From Pantoea phytobeneficialis (GTDB lineage Bacteria; Pseudomonadota; Gammaproteobacteria; Enterobacterales; Enterobacteriaceae), in NCBI RefSeq assembly GCF_009728735.1, contig NZ_CP024636.1, forward strand, positions 2,247,720 to 2,311,719: a DNA stretch of 64,000 nt. Reading direction: 5' to 3'. Shown in pieces: positions 9,352 through 17,941 of the stretch; the stretch's first letter is position 1; the number at the start of each line of letters is the position of its first letter. The notes beneath the pieces were generated by a model. It had not been told where the DNA came from, made no database searches, and worked only from the letters and a program-made list of their open reading frames with translations. Made by a program: the position numbers and the translations under genes.

Positions 9352-10839
9352 GTGTCCTCAGCTTATCAGGAACTTAGCCGCACTTTTCTGCGCCTGTCTC
9401 GTTTTGGTCATTTAGGTGCCATTGCTGGCGTAGATATGCAAACCGCCATGCCAGCCGGAGGCAGCCGTGCCCGGGGCGAAGCGATGGCGGAACTGAGCGT
9501 GTTTATGCACGAACTGCTGACCGATAAACGCCTTGGTGGCCTGTTCGCGGCGGCGCAGCAGGAGTCGCTCAACGATGTTGAGCAGGCAAACCTGACGGAA
9601 ATGCAGCGTGCCTGGCAGCAGGCTACCCTGCTGCCCGCCTCGTTGGTGGAAGCCAAGTCTCTCGCGGGATCACGCTGCGAACATGCCTGGCGTACCCAGC
9701 GTCCGGCCAACGACTGGCAAGGTTTCTCCGCCAATCTGAAGGAAGTGGTGAAATTAAGCCGCGAAGAAGCCCAACTGCGCGCCGAAGCGTCCGGTAACTC
9801 GCGCTACGATGCCCTGCTGGATGTGTTCGAACCGGGGATGACCAGCGCCCAACTCGACCAGACGTTTGGTGATTTAAAAAGCTGGCTGCCGGATCTGCTG
9901 CAAAAGGTGGTGGCAAAGCAACAGCATCAGACCACCCTCGCCCCGGTTGGTCCCTTTGCCATTGAGGCACAAAAGCAGCTCGGCCTGAGCCTGATGGCGA
10001 CGCTGGGCTTCGATTTTAATCATGGCCGCCTCGACGTCAGCGCTCACCCGTTTTGTGGCGGGGTACCCGAAGATGTCCGTATCACTACGCGCTACAACGA
10101 GAATGACTTCCTCAGCGCCATGATGGGGGTGATCCACGAAACCGGTCATGCCCGTTATGAGCAAAACCTGCCGCAGCAGTGGCGCGGCCAGCCGGTCGCG
10201 CTTGCACGCTCCACGGCGATGCATGAATCGCAGAGCCTGTTTATGGAGATGCAACTTGGACGCAGCCGCGAGTTTCTCCAGCATATCCAGCCGCAGGTTA
10301 TTGCCCTGATGGGTGATCAACCTGCCCTGAGCAGTGAAAACTTTATTCGGCTGACCCAACGCGTGAAACCTGGTTTCATTCGCGTCGATGCCGATGAACT
10401 GAGCTATCCGGCGCATGTCATCCTGCGTTACGAAATCGAACGCGCATTGATTGAAGGCGAAATTGAAGTTGATGACATTCCTGCGCTGTGGGACGAAAAG
10501 ATGCAGCAATCTCTGGGTATCGACACCCGTGGTAATTACCGCGACGGTTGCATGCAGGATATTCACTGGACAGACGGTGCCTTTGGCTACTTCCCGACTT
10601 ACACCCTGGGCGCAATGTATGCCGCTCAACTGTTCCAGGCGGTTAAACGCGCGCTTCCACAGATTAGCGAGCTGATTCAGCACGGCGAGCTGCAACCGGT
10701 GTTTGACTGGCTGCAACAAAACATCTGGCAACACGGCAGTCGTTTCCCCACCCAACAGTTACTGGTGAACGCCACCGGAGAAACCTTAAATCCGGCCTAT
10801 TTCCGTCAGCATCTTGAACAACGTTACCTGACTGATTAA
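9352..10839 (+). CDS. M32-family metallocarboxypeptidase (carboxypeptidase Taq type)
   Basis: A cytoplasmic zinc carboxypeptidase of about 495 residues, the usual length for peptidase family M32. The zinc-binding motif HETGH is at 262-266 with catalytic E263, and the third-ligand helix follows in MHESQSLFMEMQLG. Other family motifs are DVRITTRYNENDF and the C-terminal DIHWTDGAFGYFPTYTLGAMYAAQ. The start GTG at 9352 has AAGGAG 7 nt upstream; the TTG two codons earlier is too close to it. There is no signal peptide. It follows rstB by 14 nt and is probably co-transcribed. E. coli K-12 has no counterpart here, so the gene is accessory relative to that genome. Confidence 0.93.
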   Translation: MSSAYQELSRTFLRLSRFGHLGAIAGVDMQTAMPAGGSRARGEAMAELSVFMHELLTDKRLGGLFAAAQQESLNDVEQANLTEMQRAWQQATLLPASLVEAKSLAGSRCEHAWRTQRPANDWQGFSANLKEVVKLSREEAQLRAEASGNSRYDALLDVFEPGMTSAQLDQTFGDLKSWLPDLLQKVVAKQQHQTTLAPVGPFAIEAQKQLGLSLMATLGFDFNHGRLDVSAHPFCGGVPEDVRITTRYNENDFLSAMMGVIHETGHARYEQNLPQQWRGQPVALARSTAMHESQSLFMEMQLGRSREFLQHIQPQVIALMGDQPALSSENFIRLTQRVKPGFIRVDADELSYPAHVILRYEIERALIEGEIEVDDIPALWDEKMQQSLGIDTRGNYRDGCMQDIHWTDGAFGYFPTYTLGAMYAAQLFQAVKRALPQISELIQHGELQPVFDWLQQNIWQHGSRFPTQQLLVNATGETLNPAYFRQHLEQRYLTD

Positions 10840-10855
10840 ACTGCGCGGCGTTTTC

Positions 10856-10922
10856 GTAGCGGCGCGATTCATCGCGCCTTTTTCGCCGTATAAAAACCCA
10901 CGCGATAAATCGCGCCGCCACC
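10856..10922. repeat. REP-like inverted pair
   Basis: Two copies of the window repeat face each other: GTAGCGGCGCGATTCATCGC at the left and GCGATAAATCGCGCCGCCAC at the right, about 20 nt apart. Together they could form a long stem after the carboxypeptidase gene and may act as its terminator or mRNA stabiliser. Confidence 0.75.
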
Positions 10923-10926
10923 TTTG

Positions 10927-10940
10927 TACATTCCGTTACA
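10927..10940 (+). promoter_or_regulatory. RstA box upstream of asr
   Basis: TACATTCCGTTACA matches the RstA consensus TACATNTNGTTACA at all fixed positions but one (C for T at position 7). It ends about 104 nt before the asr start codon. RstA activation of asr at low pH is established in E. coli; the site here is inferred by match. Confidence 0.75.
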
Positions 10941-11044
10941 CGCCGATACCAATCCCTCACGGAAAGAACTGTTGCGATTACATATAGTCATTTCACCGGC
11001 CCCGCAGTGGGCTACACATGAAAAAATAGTTCGAGGAATTTGCA

Positions 11045-11488
11045 ATGAAAAAATTATTTGCGCTGGTGATCGCCGCTGCTATGGGTCTGTCTTCTGTAGC
11101 TTTCGCAGCTGAAACCACTGCTACTCCGGCTCCGGCTGCTGCTGCAACCACTACTGCTGCACCGGTTAAGCACAAAGCAACTACGCACAAACACAAGAAA
11201 GCCGCTGCTCAGAAAGCTCAGGCTGCCAAGAAGCACAAAAAAGTAGCTAAGAAAGCCCCGGCTGCACAGAAAGCTCAGGCTGCTAAAAAGCACCACAAAA
11301 AAGCAACCAAACCAGCTGCACAGAAAGCCCAGGCTGCTAAAAAGCACCACAAAAAAGCAACCAAACCGGCTGCACAGAAAGCCCAGGCTGCTAAAAAGCA
11401 CCACAAAAAAGTAACTAAACCTGCTGCACAGAAAGCTCAGGCTGCTAAAAAGCACCACAAAAAAGCGACCAAAAAAGCCGCTAAATAA
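11045..11488 (+). CDS. asr: Acid shock protein precursor
   Basis: A 147-residue basic periplasmic protein with a Sec signal peptide ([20 protein letters not shown]). An Ala/Thr/Pro-rich linker leads into a Lys/His/Ala-rich body. The body is built of near-identical units of the type [18 protein letters not shown], about 18 residues each, repeated four times with a shorter variant in front. Asr is induced strongly by external acid through RstAB and PhoBR, is cleaved in the periplasm, and is thought to act as an acid-protective chaperone-like polyamine. The start has GAGGAATTTGCA upstream. An RstA box lies at 10927, a terminator follows, and ydgU is next, as in E. coli. Confidence 0.96.
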   Translation: MKKLFALVIAAAMGLSSVAFAAETTATPAPAAAATTTAAPVKHKATTHKHKKAAAQKAQAAKKHKKVAKKAPAAQKAQAAKKHHKKATKPAAQKAQAAKKHHKKATKPAAQKAQAAKKHHKKVTKPAAQKAQAAKKHHKKATKKAAK

Positions 11489-11527
11489 GGTTGCCTTCGC
11501 GCGCCCGACCTTGCATTAATGATTGAA

Positions 11528-11555
11528 AACACCCGGTTCTGCCGGGTGTTTGTTT
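11528..11555 (+). terminator. Terminator or attenuator between asr and ydgU
   Basis: The 9-bp stem AACACCCGG / CCGGGTGTT with loop TTCTG is followed by TGTTT. It lies 40 nt after asr. Some read-through would be needed to express ydgU from the asr promoter. Confidence 0.8.
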
Positions 11556-11571
11556 ACTGGAGTAGCGGAAT

Positions 11572-11652
11572 ATGGTGCGTCGCTATCGCTTCGAAATCAT
11601 TTTGATTGTGGTGATCCTGTGCGGCATTGTCGCAGCCAGTTTTTTTATTTAG
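11572..11652 (+). CDS. ydgU: Small membrane protein YdgU
   Basis: A 26-codon gene (MVRRYRFEIILIVVILC then GIVAASFFI) with an arginine-rich start and a single membrane helix. E. coli carries a small membrane protein, YdgU, of about the same size and character directly downstream of asr, so position and composition agree. A weak Shine-Dalgarno (TGGAGTAGCGGAAT) precedes the ATG. It lies 19 nt after the asr terminator and is probably an acid-inducible read-through product. Function is unknown. The assignment rests on remembered similarity and gene order. Confidence 0.78.
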   Translation: MVRRYRFEIILIVVILCGIVAASFFI

Positions 11653-11768
11653 TCGTTGTAGCGTGCTGATTATTCCAATATTTCTCCCTTTTTTACCGCT
11701 CTCCGACTATAGTTATCGCTCAAGCGTGATGACAAAAACCTCTACTTATTCTCGCCATTGAGAGAACT

Positions 11769-12575
11769 ATGCGCCTGGCTATCCTGTTATTTGTTGGTAT
11801 TTTCAGCTTTAACCTCGCAGCACATGCCGATGATGAAGACGGGCCAAGCCCTGATGACATCAAAACCCTGTTCTTTGGCAAGGATCACCGCAAAGCGATC
11901 AGCGATGTCAGCGCTGCCCCCTGGGACGCCATTGGTCAACTGGAGACCGAAAGTGGCAACCTGTGCACCGCGACGCTGATCTCTGCCCATCTGGCGCTCA
12001 CCGCCGGTCATTGCCTGCTCACCCCGCCCGGTAAGTTCGACAAACCGGTGGCGTTGCGTTTTATGGCAGGCAGCAAGGGCTGGCGTTATGAAATCCATGA
12101 TATCGACGCCCGCGTCGAACCGTCGCTGGCGCGTAAGTTAAAAGCCGATGGCGAAGGCTGGATCGTCCCGCCTGACGCCGCCCCTTATGATTACGGTCTG
12201 GTGATTCTGCACAATCCACCCTCGGCGATTACCCCGATTCCCTTGTTTGATGGATCACGCGGCGATTTAACCGATGCGTTGAAAGCCACCGGTCGTAAAG
12301 TGACACAGGCGGGTTACCCGGAAGATCATCTGGATACGCTGTATTCACACAGCGATTGCCTGGTGACTGGCTGGGCGCAACGCGCGGTGCTATCGCATCA
12401 ATGCGATACCCTGCCCGGCGACAGCGGTTCACCGTTGTTGCTGAAGAAAGATGATGGCTGGCAGCTGATTGCGGTACAAAGCTCGGCACCTGCCCCGGCC
12501 GACCGTTATCGTGCGGATAACCGTGCGATTGCCGTCACCTCGTTCCGGGACAAGCTGGAAGCATTAGCGCAATAG
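11769..12575 (+). CDS. ydgD: Periplasmic trypsin-like serine protease YdgD
   Basis: 268 residues with a signal peptide cleaved after AAHA (residue 20). The chymotrypsin/trypsin fold shows a full catalytic triad: H81 in LTAGHC, D141 in YDYGLVIL and S219 in LPGDSGSP. Cysteine pairs C66/C82 and C197/C212 are placed as expected for disulfides, so the enzyme should be active in the periplasm. It is the neighbour of asr in E. coli as well; Asr processing has been suggested there but a link is not shown by sequence. The last codons and stop are part of a perfect palindrome (12561-12589). Confidence 0.9.
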   Translation: MRLAILLFVGIFSFNLAAHADDEDGPSPDDIKTLFFGKDHRKAISDVSAAPWDAIGQLETESGNLCTATLISAHLALTAGHCLLTPPGKFDKPVALRFMAGSKGWRYEIHDIDARVEPSLARKLKADGEGWIVPPDAAPYDYGLVILHNPPSAITPIPLFDGSRGDLTDALKATGRKVTQAGYPEDHLDTLYSHSDCLVTGWAQRAVLSHQCDTLPGDSGSPLLLKKDDGWQLIAVQSSAPAPADRYRADNRAIAVTSFRDKLEALAQ

Positions 12576-12589
12576 CATTGCGCTAATGC
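12561..12589. repeat. Perfect 13-bp inverted repeat across the ydgD stop codon
   Basis: GCATTAGCGCAAT / ATTGCGCTAATGC with loop AGC. The left arm encodes the last ydgD codons, and the TAG stop begins at its last base. There is no T-run, so it is a mRNA 3' hairpin rather than a classic terminator. It is followed 3 nt later by a REP-like palindrome. Confidence 0.75.
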
Positions 12590-12592
12590 CCC

Positions 12593-12620
12593 GTATCGGC
12601 GCGATAAATCGCGCCGATAC
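12593..12620. repeat. REP-like perfect palindrome
   Basis: 28 bp, with perfect 13-bp arms GTATCGGCGCGAT / ATCGCGCCGATAC around AA. It is the most symmetric copy of the window repeat and lies between the convergent ydgD and hrpA. Confidence 0.8.
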
Positions 12621-12625
12621 GAAGG

Positions 12626-15600
12626 TCATCCCATCTGCTCCATAGTCTGCACAATACGCTTATCCGAAATCGGATAAGGGGTGCCCAGTTGCTGAGCAAA
12701 GTAGCTGATACGTAATTCTTCCAGCATCCAGCGAATCGCCAGCACCTCTGCATCGTCCTGACGTTGCGGCGGCAGCTTGTTACGCCAGCTCTGCCACGCC
12801 TGCTCCACCGCCTGCACTTTCAACATCCGCGCCCGATCGCTGTGCGGGTCCACCGGCAGCTTCTCCAGACGGCGTTCGATGCCCTGCAAATAGCGTAAGG
12901 TATCCGCCAGCCGCTGCCAGCCATTGCTGGTGACGAAACCACGGTATACCAGGCCATTCATCTGATTTTTGATATCAGCCAACGCCAGCGCCAGCGACAT
13001 ATCCACCCGGCCCTTCAGGCGTTTGTTGATATTGAATACGCAGGTCAGAATCTGCTCCACCTGCTTCGCGATGGTGACCACCGTTTCATTCAGTTCGGCA
13101 CGCACTTTGTCACGTAGCTGCTCGAAATTCTCCTGCTGCCACGCCGGACCACCGGCTTCACCCATCAGCTTATCCACGCCACAGGCGATGCAGTCATCAA
13201 TCAAATCCAGCACTTTGCCGTACGGGTTAAAGTACAGACCGAGCTTGGCTTTGTTCGGCAGCTTCTCATGCAGATATTTGATCGGTGACGGGATATTGAG
13301 CAGCAGCAAACGCCGCTGACCGCGCCACATCATCTTTTGTTGTTCCTGTTCGCTGTCGAACAGGCGGATGGCAACGCTGTCTTTTTCATCCACCAGCGCA
13401 GGCCAGGCTTTGACCTGATAACTGCCCCGCTTCTGTTCATAGCTTTGTGGCAAATCACCAAAGCTCCAGATATGCAGGCCGCTCTGCTCCAGCCCATCAT
13501 CCGCCACTTTCGACAGGGTTTCCTGTACTTTGCCTTTCAGCGCCTGCTTCAACTGATGCAGGTCCTTGCCTTCCTGCAACTTACGGTTGTGTTCGTCAAC
13601 CACGCGGAACGTCATTTTCAGGTGATCGGGCACCTGATCCCACTGCCAGGCTTCGCGGTCAATGGTGACACCGGTCATGCGGCGGAACTCACGCTCCAGC
13701 GCATCCAGCAACGGCAGCTCCAGCGCCGTAACGCGTCCAAGGAAGGCCTCAGCATAGTTCGGGGCGGGCACCAGATTACGTCGAACCGGTTTCGGTAATG
13801 ACTTAATCAACGCAATCACCAGCTCGCGGCGTACGCCCGGGATCTGCCACTCAAAGCCACCTTCCTCCACCTGATTGAGTAGCGGCAGCGGAATATGCAC
13901 CGTCACCCCGTCAGCATCTGCGCCCGGTTCAAACTGGTAACTGAGTTTCAGCTTCAGGTTGCCCTGATGCCAGAAATTCGGGTAATCGAGTTGGCTGACC
14001 TTTTCCGCGCCATCTTTGATCAGCATCTGCTTATCAAAACTGAGCAAATCCGCGTTTTCTTTGCTGGCCTTTTTCCACCAACTGTCAAAATGGCGCGCGG
14101 AAACCACCTCGCTGCCGATACGTCGGTCGTAGAAAGCAAACAAGGTTTCATCATCAACCAGGATGTCACGGCGGCGTGATTTATGTTCCAGGTCTTCCAC
14201 TTCGCTACGCAGTTTTTGGTTGCTGCGGAAGAAGGCGTGACGGTTCTGCCAGTCCCCCTCCACCAGCGCGTGACGGATAAACAATTCACGGCTTAGCTGC
14301 GGATCAATCTGGCCGTAGTTGACCTTGCGCGCCTGTACAATCGGCAAACCGTACAGCGTCACTTTTTCACTGGCCATTACCGCACCCTGGGCTTTTTCCC
14401 AGTGCGGTTCGCTGTAGCTGCGCTTCAGCAAATGCTGCGCCAGTGGTTCGATCCATTCAGGATCGATGCGTGCCGCAATGCGTCCCCACAGACGGCTGGT
14501 TTCCACCAGCTCCGCCACCACGGTCCACTTGGGCGGCTTCTTAAACAGCCCGGAACCGGGGAAGATGGAGAAGCGGGCGTTGCGTGCGCCGGTAAACTCT
14601 TGTTTTTCTGCGTCTTTCTGCCCGATATGTGATAGCAAGCCCGTAAGCAACGCGCAGTGTACTTCTCGATAAGGCGCAGGTTCGCTGTTGACCGGCATAC
14701 CTTGTTCACGCACCACCTGACGCAACTGGGTATAGATATCCTGCCATTCACGCACACGCAGATAGTTGAGATAGTCGCTTTTACACTGGCGACGGAACTG
14801 ATTGCCCGACAGCGCCTTTTGTTGTTCCTGGAGATAGTTCCACAAATTAACGAAAGCGAGAAAATCTGACTCTTTGTCAGCAAATCGCCGATGTTTTTCG
14901 TCTGATGCCTGCTGTTTCTCCACCGGACGCTCTCGCGGATCCTGAATCGACAACGCAGCGGTGATGATCATCGCTTCACGTACGCAGCCAAATTTCTGCG
15001 CTTCCAGCACCATGCGCGCCAGACGCGGATCGACCGGCAGCAACGCCAGTTGCCGTCCTGATGCCGTCAGTTTGTAGTGACCATCCTCATTGACGGTGAT
15101 CGCCCCCAGCTCCTCCAGCAGACGCACCCCGTCCTGGATATTGCGCTTATCCGGTGCTTCGACAAACGGGAAGGCAGCGATATCGCCCAGCCCGAGCGCA
15201 GTCATCTGCAAAATAACCGACGCGAGGTTGGTACGCAGAATCTCCGGGTCGGTAAACTCAGGACGGCTGAGGAAATCGTCTTCTGAGTAGAGACGAATAC
15301 AGATACCTTCCGAGACGCGACCACAGCGGCCTTTACGCTGATTAGCCGATGCCTGGGAAACCGGCTCAATCGGCAGGCGCTGCACTTTGGTGCGGTAGCT
15401 GTAGCGGCTGATACGTGCCGTGCCGGGGTCGATAACGTACTTAATACCCGGCACGGTCAGTGAGGTTTCCGCCACGTTGGTCGCCAGCACGATGCGGCGT
15501 CCACTGTGCGACTGGAACACCCGGTTCTGTTCGGCATTCGACAATCGCGCGTACAGCGGCAGAATCTCGGTATGCGGCAAATCGCGTTTCATCAGCGCAT

Positions 15601-16522
15601 CGGCGGTATCGCGAATTTCGCGTTCACCACTCATAAAGATCAGGATATCACCCCGACTTTCCTGTCCCAGTTCATCCACCGCATCGAAAATCGCCTGAAG
15701 CTGGTCACGATCGGTATCCTCGGCTTCTTCAACCACAGGACGATAACGCACCTCCACCGGGAAAGTGCGCCCGGAGACTTCAATCACCGGCGCATTGTGA
15801 AAATGGCGTGAAAAGCGCTGAGGATCGATGGTCGCCGAGGTGATGATCACCTTCAAATCGGGACGGCGTGGCAGCAATTCGCGCAGATAACCGAGCAGAA
15901 AATCGATGTTCAGGCTACGTTCATGCGCTTCATCGATGATGATGGTGTCATATTGCAACAACAGGCGGTCCTGCTGGATTTCTGCCAGCAAAATACCGTC
16001 AGTCATCAGCTTCACCTGGGTGGTGTCGCTGACCTGATCATTAAAACGCACCTTGTAGCCGATGCAGCCACCGAGTGACGTCTCCAGTTCATCCGCGATG
16101 CGGTTCGCTACGGTGCGCGCCGCCAGACGGCGGGGTTGCGTATGACCAATCAACCCTTTAACCCCACGGCCCAGCGCCAGACAAATCTTCGGTAACTGCG
16201 TGGTTTTCCCCGAACCCGTTTCACCGGCAACGATCACCACCTGATGGTCGCGAATCGCTTCAGCGATCGCCTGCTGCTTCTGGCTGACCGGTAGATTTTC
16301 CGGAAAGGTAATGCGCGGCGTAGCCGCCATACGTTGCGCCACGCGCTGCTCCGCGAGGGTGAACTCGGCGGCCAGATCGGTCGCAATCCCCTGTTGTGCT
16401 TCAGGATTTTTTACTTTTGTCGCGCCCTGGAGTCGCCGTTGTAACCGTTGGCGATCGCGTAACATCAGGTTATCAAGTCGCGTCCAGAGCGGCGCTAAAG
16501 GAGAAGTAACGGATGATGACAT
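12626..16522 (-). CDS. hrpA: ATP-dependent RNA helicase HrpA
   Basis: A 1298-residue DEAH-box helicase, the length of E. coli HrpA (about 1300). Motif I GETGSGKTTQLP is at 100-111, motif II DEAH at 197-200, motif III SAT follows, and motif VI is QRKGRCGRV. The long C-terminal part includes the OB-fold and the HrpA-specific domain with KLPNKAKLGLYFNPYGKV. HrpA is cytoplasmic; it acts in fimbrial mRNA processing and in rescuing stalled or collided ribosomes. Only a weak CAGGT-type ribosome binding site is visible before the ATG. It is convergent with ydgD and divergent from azoR. Confidence 0.97.
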   Translation of the reverse strand: MSSSVTSPLAPLWTRLDNLMLRDRQRLQRRLQGATKVKNPEAQQGIATDLAAEFTLAEQRVAQRMAATPRITFPENLPVSQKQQAIAEAIRDHQVVIVAGETGSGKTTQLPKICLALGRGVKGLIGHTQPRRLAARTVANRIADELETSLGGCIGYKVRFNDQVSDTTQVKLMTDGILLAEIQQDRLLLQYDTIIIDEAHERSLNIDFLLGYLRELLPRRPDLKVIITSATIDPQRFSRHFHNAPVIEVSGRTFPVEVRYRPVVEEAEDTDRDQLQAIFDAVDELGQESRGDILIFMSGEREIRDTADALMKRDLPHTEILPLYARLSNAEQNRVFQSHSGRRIVLATNVAETSLTVPGIKYVIDPGTARISRYSYRTKVQRLPIEPVSQASANQRKGRCGRVSEGICIRLYSEDDFLSRPEFTDPEILRTNLASVILQMTALGLGDIAAFPFVEAPDKRNIQDGVRLLEELGAITVNEDGHYKLTASGRQLALLPVDPRLARMVLEAQKFGCVREAMIITAALSIQDPRERPVEKQQASDEKHRRFADKESDFLAFVNLWNYLQEQQKALSGNQFRRQCKSDYLNYLRVREWQDIYTQLRQVVREQGMPVNSEPAPYREVHCALLTGLLSHIGQKDAEKQEFTGARNARFSIFPGSGLFKKPPKWTVVAELVETSRLWGRIAARIDPEWIEPLAQHLLKRSYSEPHWEKAQGAVMASEKVTLYGLPIVQARKVNYGQIDPQLSRELFIRHALVEGDWQNRHAFFRSNQKLRSEVEDLEHKSRRRDILVDDETLFAFYDRRIGSEVVSARHFDSWWKKASKENADLLSFDKQMLIKDGAEKVSQLDYPNFWHQGNLKLKLSYQFEPGADADGVTVHIPLPLLNQVEEGGFEWQIPGVRRELVIALIKSLPKPVRRNLVPAPNYAEAFLGRVTALELPLLDALEREFRRMTGVTIDREAWQWDQVPDHLKMTFRVVDEHNRKLQEGKDLHQLKQALKGKVQETLSKVADDGLEQSGLHIWSFGDLPQSYEQKRGSYQVKAWPALVDEKDSVAIRLFDSEQEQQKMMWRGQRRLLLLNIPSPIKYLHEKLPNKAKLGLYFNPYGKVLDLIDDCIACGVDKLMGEAGGPAWQQENFEQLRDKVRAELNETVVTIAKQVEQILTCVFNINKRLKGRVDMSLALALADIKNQMNGLVYRGFVTSNGWQRLADTLRYLQGIERRLEKLPVDPHSDRARMLKVQAVEQAWQSWRNKLPPQRQDDAEVLAIRWMLEELRISYFAQQLGTPYPISDKRIVQTMEQMG

Positions 16523-16731
16523 AGTAATGAGTTACCTGTTGTGGCAGGGCAACCGGTGCGCTGCCGGCCGAAAATCACGGCGGATTCAATCAATTAATGG
16601 ACGGCATCATAGCATAATTTGCCCCTGCCGCCCTGACCGCGCGTGCGGCCTTATTCAATAAATTCGAACATAGCTCTCGAAATATTGCGCTTTTCACCGC
16701 AGGGGGATCTCCGTAGAGTGTAACGCATTGA

Positions 16732-17367
<636 letters not shown>

Positions 17368-17393
17368 TCTTTAAAAAGAATGCTATCTTTTTG

Positions 17394-17419
17394 CCGGGCC
17401 TGAGTGCCCGGTTTTTTTT
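17394..17419 (+). terminator. Intrinsic terminator of azoR
   Basis: CCGGGC / GCCCGG stem with loop CTGAGT is followed by eight T residues. It ends one base before the convergent ydbL stop codon. Confidence 0.93.
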
Positions 17420-17420
17420 G

Positions 17421-17741
17421 CTATTTGCGCAACCATTGTCCATTGATGCCCTGCACATATTCGCCAGCACCGGCACGATCCACCAGTTTTTCCCCGGCAA
17501 TGCGTGCCACCTCACTGCTGGTGAGATTGTTCTGCTGCGCCACGCGTTGATATTGCTGGCTGCGTCCCTCATTGATACGTTTCACCAGCGCCAGGGTTTC
17601 ACTGTCCTGCTGACGCGCCGCAATATAACCGCTCAGGGTTTCGCCGACGCGCCCCTGCTGACGTGCCTGATCAAGCGTCAGTGCCCAGGCGGAAGGTACC
17701 AACAGCATCGCCAGCAACCACGCGATTCCTTTTTGTTTCAT
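17421..17741 (-). CDS. ydbL: Periplasmic DUF1318 protein YdbL
   Basis: 106 residues with a signal peptide (cleaved after PSAWA) and the YdbL-family sequence LTLDQARQQGRVGETLSGY ending YVQGINGQWLRK. I take the ATG at 17741 because GAGGAGG lies 6 nt upstream; the TTG five codons earlier overlaps that site. It is the last gene of the ydbH-ynbE-ydbL operon, 11 nt after ynbE. Published E. coli work places YdbL as a periplasmic helper that tunes the YdbH-YnbE envelope bridge. Confidence 0.93.
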   Translation of the reverse strand: MKQKGIAWLLAMLLVPSAWALTLDQARQQGRVGETLSGYIAARQQDSETLALVKRINEGRSQQYQRVAQQNNLTSSEVARIAGEKLVDRAGAGEYVQGINGQWLRK

Positions 17742-17752
17742 CGCTGCCCTCC

Positions 17753-17941
17753 TCAAAATAAACCGCTCTGATTTTTCAGCAGCGCTTCCACATCTTTATC
17801 GACCTTGATGTGGATTTCATGCTCGATTTTCACATTCATATTGATGGTGATTGGCTCTTTCGGCGCAGCAACTTCAATGCGCGGCACACAGCCGATCAGC
17901 GGCAGCCCGGCTGCCAGCACCAGTAATGCCCTCAGGCTCAT
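17753..17941 (-). CDS. ynbE: Outer-membrane lipoprotein YnbE
   Basis: 62 residues with a lipoprotein signal peptide and lipobox LIGC (Cys18). A short mature part follows with an alternating beta-type sequence (PITINMNVKIEHEIHIKVDKDV). In E. coli YnbE forms a beta-strand stack that caps the periplasmic AsmA-like protein YdbH at the outer membrane, completing a lipid-transport bridge. The start overlaps the ydbH stop (ATGA), so production is coupled. Confidence 0.95.
   Translation of the reverse strand: MSLRALLVLAAGLPLIGCVPRIEVAAPKEPITINMNVKIEHEIHIKVDKDVEALLKNQSGLF

Noticed and set aside
9874..10755. A 293-codon frame antisense to the M32 carboxypeptidase.
   Set aside because: It is a shadow frame of a gene with an intact HETGH motif; high GC at codon position 3 leaves long open antisense frames.
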